A stretch of DNA of 64,000 nucleotides from Usnea hakonensis. Its lineage: Eukaryota; Ascomycota; Lecanoromycetes; Lecanorales; Parmeliaceae. Each line of letters starts with the position of its first letter. The stretch's first letter is position 1. A program made the translations under genes and the position numbers. The notes beneath the pieces were generated by a model. That model was not told where the DNA came from, did no database searches, and was given only the letters and a program-made list of their open reading frames with translations. Location of the stretch: positions 1 through 64,000 of the forward strand of contig BLJB01000283.1 in assembly GCA_013423325.1 (NCBI GenBank), given 5' to 3'. Shown here piece after piece: positions 59,195 to 64,000 of the stretch.

Positions 59195-61501
59195 CTATCG
59201 TCGTTGCTGACCAGGCTGACCAGGCATGAAACCATGCCCACCCTGTCCAAAGCCAGCTGCGTCCCCAAATCCGAACGGCATACCTTCCTGGTGAAAGGGT
59301 ATAGGAAAGCCCGGGGGTGGAGCACTCATACCCATGAAGCCAGGAGGCGGCATTCCTCGACTGTTTGATGGAATGCTATATTGAAGTCTCTCATTTGGAT
59401 TTCCCGGGATCAGACCTGGCGGAAATGCATTCTGACCGCGCGCAGGAGCTTGGAAGCCAGGAGGTGGGTTCATGGTCTGGCGCTGGGACAACAGATGCTG
59501 CGCATACCCGGGAGGCAGTTGTTCAAGTCCTGGAGGTCGCTGTAGACCTGACGAGAATCCTGCTTGCTGTGGAGCTCCTGCAGGAGATGGACGTTGGTCG
59601 TAGATTCCAGGCGCCGGTCCCCTTCGCTCTGCTCCAGAAGTAGGGTTCAACTTGTCTCGAGGTTGCATATCATCTCCATTGAAAAATGCTGGGGAAAAGG
59701 GGTTAGACGGCGTTTGCTGTGATGTGTCGGGTGGCGATATCATCAGGTTGGAAAATGCTGACAGCCCTGGCGCTGCATCTTGAGCTGATCGACGACCACC
59801 AATATTCCCATGATTCAATTCTTGGCGATTCTGTTGTGGCTGCTGCATAAGCTTGAGCAAGAACTCACTGTCTCTAGTTGGCGGCATGTTGTTCTCCTGC
59901 GAAGCGCGTGTCCCCAGAAGACCGTACAGCTCATTACGCTCTGCTGCTCCTCGTGACTGGGAATGAGGCGATTCTGGCACATCGCGCTGGTTCTGGACAT
60001 GAGGGGGTGTCTTGGCCTTCTCACCCTGTGTTTGCTGCTGATCAAGCAGCTTCAGGATCCGCTGAAATCCTTCCTTGTCCTCGCTAGACGAGTCTTTTAA
60101 AGATGCCAATAGAGGATGAGATGGGTACTCTTTTGGCGGTTCCGCGTCGGCTTTAGGGGCGAAGAAGCCAGTGAATTTCGAGGGTTTCGACACCTTTGCG
60201 GCTGTGTTCGCAACATTCGGCTTCATTCCAATCCCTGCAGTATTCCCCATGAGCTCTTCATCCTTTTTGGGCTTGTCCCATAGCCCAAAAAATCCATCTA
60301 AGCTTGAATCCACGATCAGGGGTGCCTCAATTTTGGGTTTTGCAACAGCAGTACCAACATTTGATACAGTACGGTCATGGCTCGGCCGTTGCTCCACTGG
60401 TGATAGAGGTGTATCCTGTGTACTGCCATTGCTCGCCTTCATGCGCTCTTTCCATCGCTCAAAATCCTCTTGCGTCCGCTTCTGCTCTTTAGGCTCGGGC
60501 TCCGGTTCATCCATCCATTCGGGGTCCAACTCAACCTTCCCACCTCTATTCCAGTCACGCTCTGGCCCGCGAGCACCTTTTTTCTCTTTGTCTCTCCAAT
60601 CTCGGGGCTTTGCCATTTCTGGATCTCCATCACCAGCGTCTTGGATGCGAGATTCCTCTCGATTCCAAGACGGCTCATTGCGGCCTCTTGCAGGTCCAAT
60701 ACGCCGCGATGCATGACCCCCATCGGCATCAGCATCGCCATCTCGTCGATGATTGTCAAATCCCCTCTGCGCTTTATGCTCACGCCCACCTTCTCTAGTC
60801 CGGTCATGCTCTCGATCGCCATTCTTTTGATGCACCCGCTCGTGGTCGTCGTTCGCTGGGTTTCTTTGTTGCCGGACACTGGACCACAGATCGCTATCAT
60901 CTTTCACGCTTCGTCGATTCTGGATCGCGCCCGTTTTCGAGTCACGCTTCTCATTTCTTTCGTTTCTTTGTCCATCTTTAGAATACTTGTCTCTGAAGGT
61001 TGTACGGTCGTCTTTAACAGCGGGATCTTCGTTGTTGGTAAAGCTTGATCGCTGTGGAGTAGCTGACATCTTGCTGTTGCTCCTTGCGCCAGAGGCAGAA
61101 GCGAACGCTGTTTTTGGAGGTCCAAGAACAATGTCTTCAGGATCTGCGGTTTCATTCCCGTCAGCATGACTAAATGAAAGTAATGTAGATGGTCTACGCA
61201 CGATTTGTTGATCGGGCCCTTGCTTCAAACAATGGTCTGCGGTTTGTGGAACCATCAATTAATGGACCATCGTCGTTATTCCCTTTGTTGGCCAATCTCC
61301 GCTGATTCTGGTTTTGATTTTGGACTTGACGCGGCTCAGGGATAGGCCTGAAGAAATGTTTAGTCCGCAAATCCAGTCTTGCTACGGCCTTACGTGCACT
61401 CACCCCATCCATTCCTCCACCGAAGGCAAGCCCGAGGGTTTGCGTACCAAGGGAGACTCGCGAAGTTTGAGCAATTCGTCAAGAGCATAGGACCGTGCCA
61501 T
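59195..61501 (-). CDS. 4E-T-like eIF4E-binding protein
   Basis: Exons 61501-61404, 61347-61202 and 61143-59195 give 730 aa (introns 56 and 58 nt). Residues 5-11 are YALDELL, the YxxxxL-hydrophobic eIF4E-binding motif, followed by KLRESPLVRKP. That order resembles animal 4E-T, where a YTKDELL motif is followed by a basic region. The rest is disordered and rich in Asp/Arg/Lys then Pro/Gln. Conserved islands are DPEWMDEPEPEPKEQKRTQEDFERW, SSLDGFFGLWDKPKKD and KFTGFFAPK, and the C-terminus repeats PPGF and PPPG. A protein like this would sequester eIF4E in P-bodies and repress translation. The second splice (STN to HPEDIVLGPP) uses donor GTGCGT; other donors are possible but give poorer introns. 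Confidence 0.7.
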
Positions 61502-62280
61502 TGTAGATTATCTAAAGTATCTAGATCTCTGTAGATTCTCATCGATTGTGTGAATAAGCGCAAGGTCGAGTGGGGAGTGATGTAGAGCAAGTCGATAGGT
61601 TCAAAGTGAATTGAGGTACGTTGGAGAGGATTTCTGTGAGACGAATATGTCAAAAAAGTAGATACGAGTCTCAGAAGGCCCGTGTGCTCACATGTTGAGG
61701 AGTCTGAATTGGAAGGTGAGGATGGGAGGTGTATTTGGTTTTGTTATTGAATGGGGTACGGAATCAAGACTTGGGGGTCGTGAGAAATTGAAAGGAGGAG
61801 GATTCAGTATAAACGGGCAACTCAAGAGGGAAGGCGTACACGGGATGATGATGAAAGTGTTATGAATAGAAATGTGGTTGGTCATGTGTCAAGAATATAG
61901 AGCTGTAGCTGTGGCTCGTGAGCTTCTCTCGCTTCTTTTGAGGGTTGAAGGTTGAAGGCAAATAAGGTAGATTATAGGGCTACTAGCCCCAAGAATGATG
62001 TCGGAACCCCGAAGTTTAACCCCACGGTGAACCCCCGAGCCCCTCGGAACCCCTCTTCCAATCAACTGGGCGTAAAACCCGGCTAAATGCTCCATACAAC
62101 AAACGTGTTCACTGCTTATGATTCGCTTACAAAACAAGCCAGACATGTCCAATAGTTCGCCAAATTTACTCTACACTATACCCTACTGATTGATTACTCT
62201 TCCAGGCTCCTTAATTTTGGGGAAGAGACGTTATGATTGCGAATGATCATCAGCAGCAGCAGCAACAGTAGCATAGTACA
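61502..62280. other. Intergenic region, URB1 3' side and 4E-T-like promoter
   Basis: The upstream region of the 4E-T-like gene and the 3' flank of the URB1-like gene, which runs on the same strand. A CAGCAG-like microsatellite lies near 62251-62268. No gene is seen. Confidence 0.5.
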
Positions 62281-64000
62281 TCATCGCCTTTCTGCTATCC
62301 TAAGATTCTCTAGTGTAGACTGAAGTGTTCCGTTCGTCCAATCATCCACACGACCTTGATCGCTCGTCTCGTATACCCTTGATGCCAAACTTCTCAGTCG
62401 TACCCCTGTCACGTCGTCCATAGCGCACAACACTAGGCGAGAGGAAATCCAGCTCATCAGACCACAACGAGTGACAAGCGTCGAACTACCCTGGACGTAT
62501 GTGCAGCGAAATAGCAGGTCAAGGATTTTCTGAAAGCAAGTCTCTGGCAGCGCCGGGGATGCAGAAAATGAGAGTAGTCGCTCGAATATATGACATTTTC
62601 GGTATATGTCCATATCCTATCGCCTGATTAGCTTGCTCCTTTTCAAGTACATGTGGCGAGGCTCACAGCGGACGTGCGAAGTCCATCAATAAGCCCGTCA
62701 AGCAACCATTCTGCTTCTTGATGGTGGCGGTCATCGTCCGTTGGAGGGTTCATCAGAATTTTATCCACCCAATATGACGGCAACTTTGTCAGGTTCCATG
62801 CGGGTCCCCTGTTCAAAAACTTGTTGACTTTCTCATACATGAAATGTAAAGGGTCATCAAGCACTAGGAAGAAGTCTGCCGCGAGGATACCGGCATAGTA
62901 CGGAAGAGGACCACCAGCAATGACCTTTTCTGCCGTGTCGACGATTTCTCCGCCAAGCACATACGTCTGTTGCCTTTCACTATATTCTGATGCCTGGAAG
63001 TATGTGAGCACTGATAACGACGCTAGTTAAGACACATCAACCGACCTCGAGCTTCACCATGAAGGCACGAATGCCTACAAGAGCCTGCTTGCGTACCTGC
63101 TCATGTTCCGAGCAGAGGCAGAGAATCAGATCCCGAACGAGTCCTTCGCTGATAGCATCTTGAACCTCATGGCGAGTCCACTGAAGCAAACCTGGGTGGT
63201 CTTCGTGCTCTTCTTCTGGTCCTGGGGGCAAATGTATTTCAGCTGCTTCTACATGCTTTTCCGAAGAGGGATCCACAGGTCTCGACATTCGTCTTGCCTT
63301 GCTAACGTTGTTCGTGGCGACTAATTCACTCAATGTTCGAAGCTCAGGTCGTTCTTCCAATGTCTGCTCGAAAATTACACGGCAGGTAGCGTCTTCGACT
63401 TCGGCTTTGAGCTGATCGCAGATGTACGAGAGAAGCCTGGTAGTTCCGCTCTCGGTTGGTAGCTCTCGTAGATTACCATCCCCTATATATGTCACTTCGA
63501 TAAAGCGAGCCAACCATTCTGAGATATTTGTAACCGTTGGTGCATCAACGCTTTTCACCAAGAAATGCCATTGGTCCACGATAGCAATTAGCAAGAAGTC
63601 AATATTACAAGATTTTGGGCTGATATCGAGCTTCGCAGCGGCGATAACTTCGGCGAATATATCATAGTAGTAGACAGGCTTTCTCACGAACCGCAGAACG
63701 CATTCGTCAAAGAATTCGAATAATTGGTCGGACGCTTTCCAAGTCTCAAAAGCCTGTAGGCTGAGTACCAAATTGTCCAGCGATGTCATAGGAGGATCGG
63801 AGCGTAGTATCTGACGTTCCCTTGTGATGGTCTCTAATATAAGCCTGAGTTTCTCTGATTCGATGCCAAGTTGTGTTCGATGGAGATAAAGTCTGAGCAG
63901 CATGGTAAACGGGGACAGCCACATATGTTCTGTCATGGAAACTTTAGCGAAAAGGGTAGTAACATTTATATCATGACGTACCTGGTTTGTGCCACCATTG
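62281..64000 (-). CDS. URB1/NPA1 nucleolar pre-ribosomal-associated protein, C-terminal part (partial)
   Basis: The 3' part of a large gene, cut by the right edge. Exons in view are 64000-63982 (incomplete), 63929-63046, 62993-62667 and 62616-62281, with introns of 50-52 nt. The C-terminal region (roughly the last 400 residues) contains FFDECVLRFVRKPVYYYD, LRDLILCLCSEHEQVRKQ-like text, ADFFLVLDDPLHFMYEKVN, PSYWVDKILMNPP and LLDGLIDGLRT. This order matches the NopRA1-type C-terminal domain of URB1/NPA1. The protein works in early 60S ribosome assembly in the nucleolus. Each splice keeps the frame and joins conserved segments (for example GLRTSA to DMDIYRK). The 5' part lies outside the window. 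Confidence 0.8.

Noticed and set aside
1..64000. CRISPR arrays, prokaryotic operons or phage genes
   Set aside because: No spaced direct repeats or bacterial gene layout; spliceosomal introns show a eukaryotic origin.

Overview
The window is nuclear DNA from a filamentous ascomycete (Pezizomycotina). The evidence is the gene structure: introns of mostly 45-110 nt with GT...AG ends and CTAAC/CTGAC-like branch points. The protein families agree: a HET-domain protein, a NirA/NIT-4-like Zn2Cys6 regulator, a PF17784-type sulfotransferase-like protein, two P450s, a fungal wax-synthase-like MBOAT and a microsomal-type epoxide hydrolase. Genes are separated by polypurine/polypyrimidine low-complexity DNA. 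Five two-base N gaps lie in poly-C/poly-G tracts. I cannot name the species. All exon structures were read by eye and are unsupported by RNA; for the genes given with full exon lists, the summed exon lengths are divisible by three.

Left part (1-24 kb): a Ppg1-type PP2A-like phosphatase (-), a small membrane protein (+), a wax-synthase-like acyltransferase (-), a LEA-like repeat protein (-), two small secreted proteins (-), an epoxide hydrolase (-), a proline-rich/glycine-zipper protein (+), another secreted protein (-) and a Nudix hydrolase (+). A short TA-flanked inverted-repeat element (MITE) occurs three times here, once just upstream of the acyltransferase.

Middle (25-38.5 kb): a CYP52-like P450 (+), a sulfotransferase-like protein (-) and a second P450 (+) form a small oxidative group. 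About 3.9 kb of low-complexity, gapped DNA follows. Then comes a long protein with two tandem Ulp1/C48-like cysteine-protease modules (-), the least familiar gene in the window.

Right part (39-64 kb): a bZIP factor (-), tubulin cofactor D (-), a NirA-like regulator (+), a MATE-type transporter (-), a HET-domain protein (+), a PHD-finger protein (+), an MFS transporter (-), an intron-containing tRNA-Gln(CTG) (+), a 4E-T-like eIF4E-binding protein (-) and the 3' end of the ribosome-biogenesis gene URB1/NPA1 (-), cut by the window edge. Housekeeping genes (TBCD, URB1, PPG1, 4E-T-like) are mixed with accessory genes, and there is no classical PKS/NRPS backbone gene.
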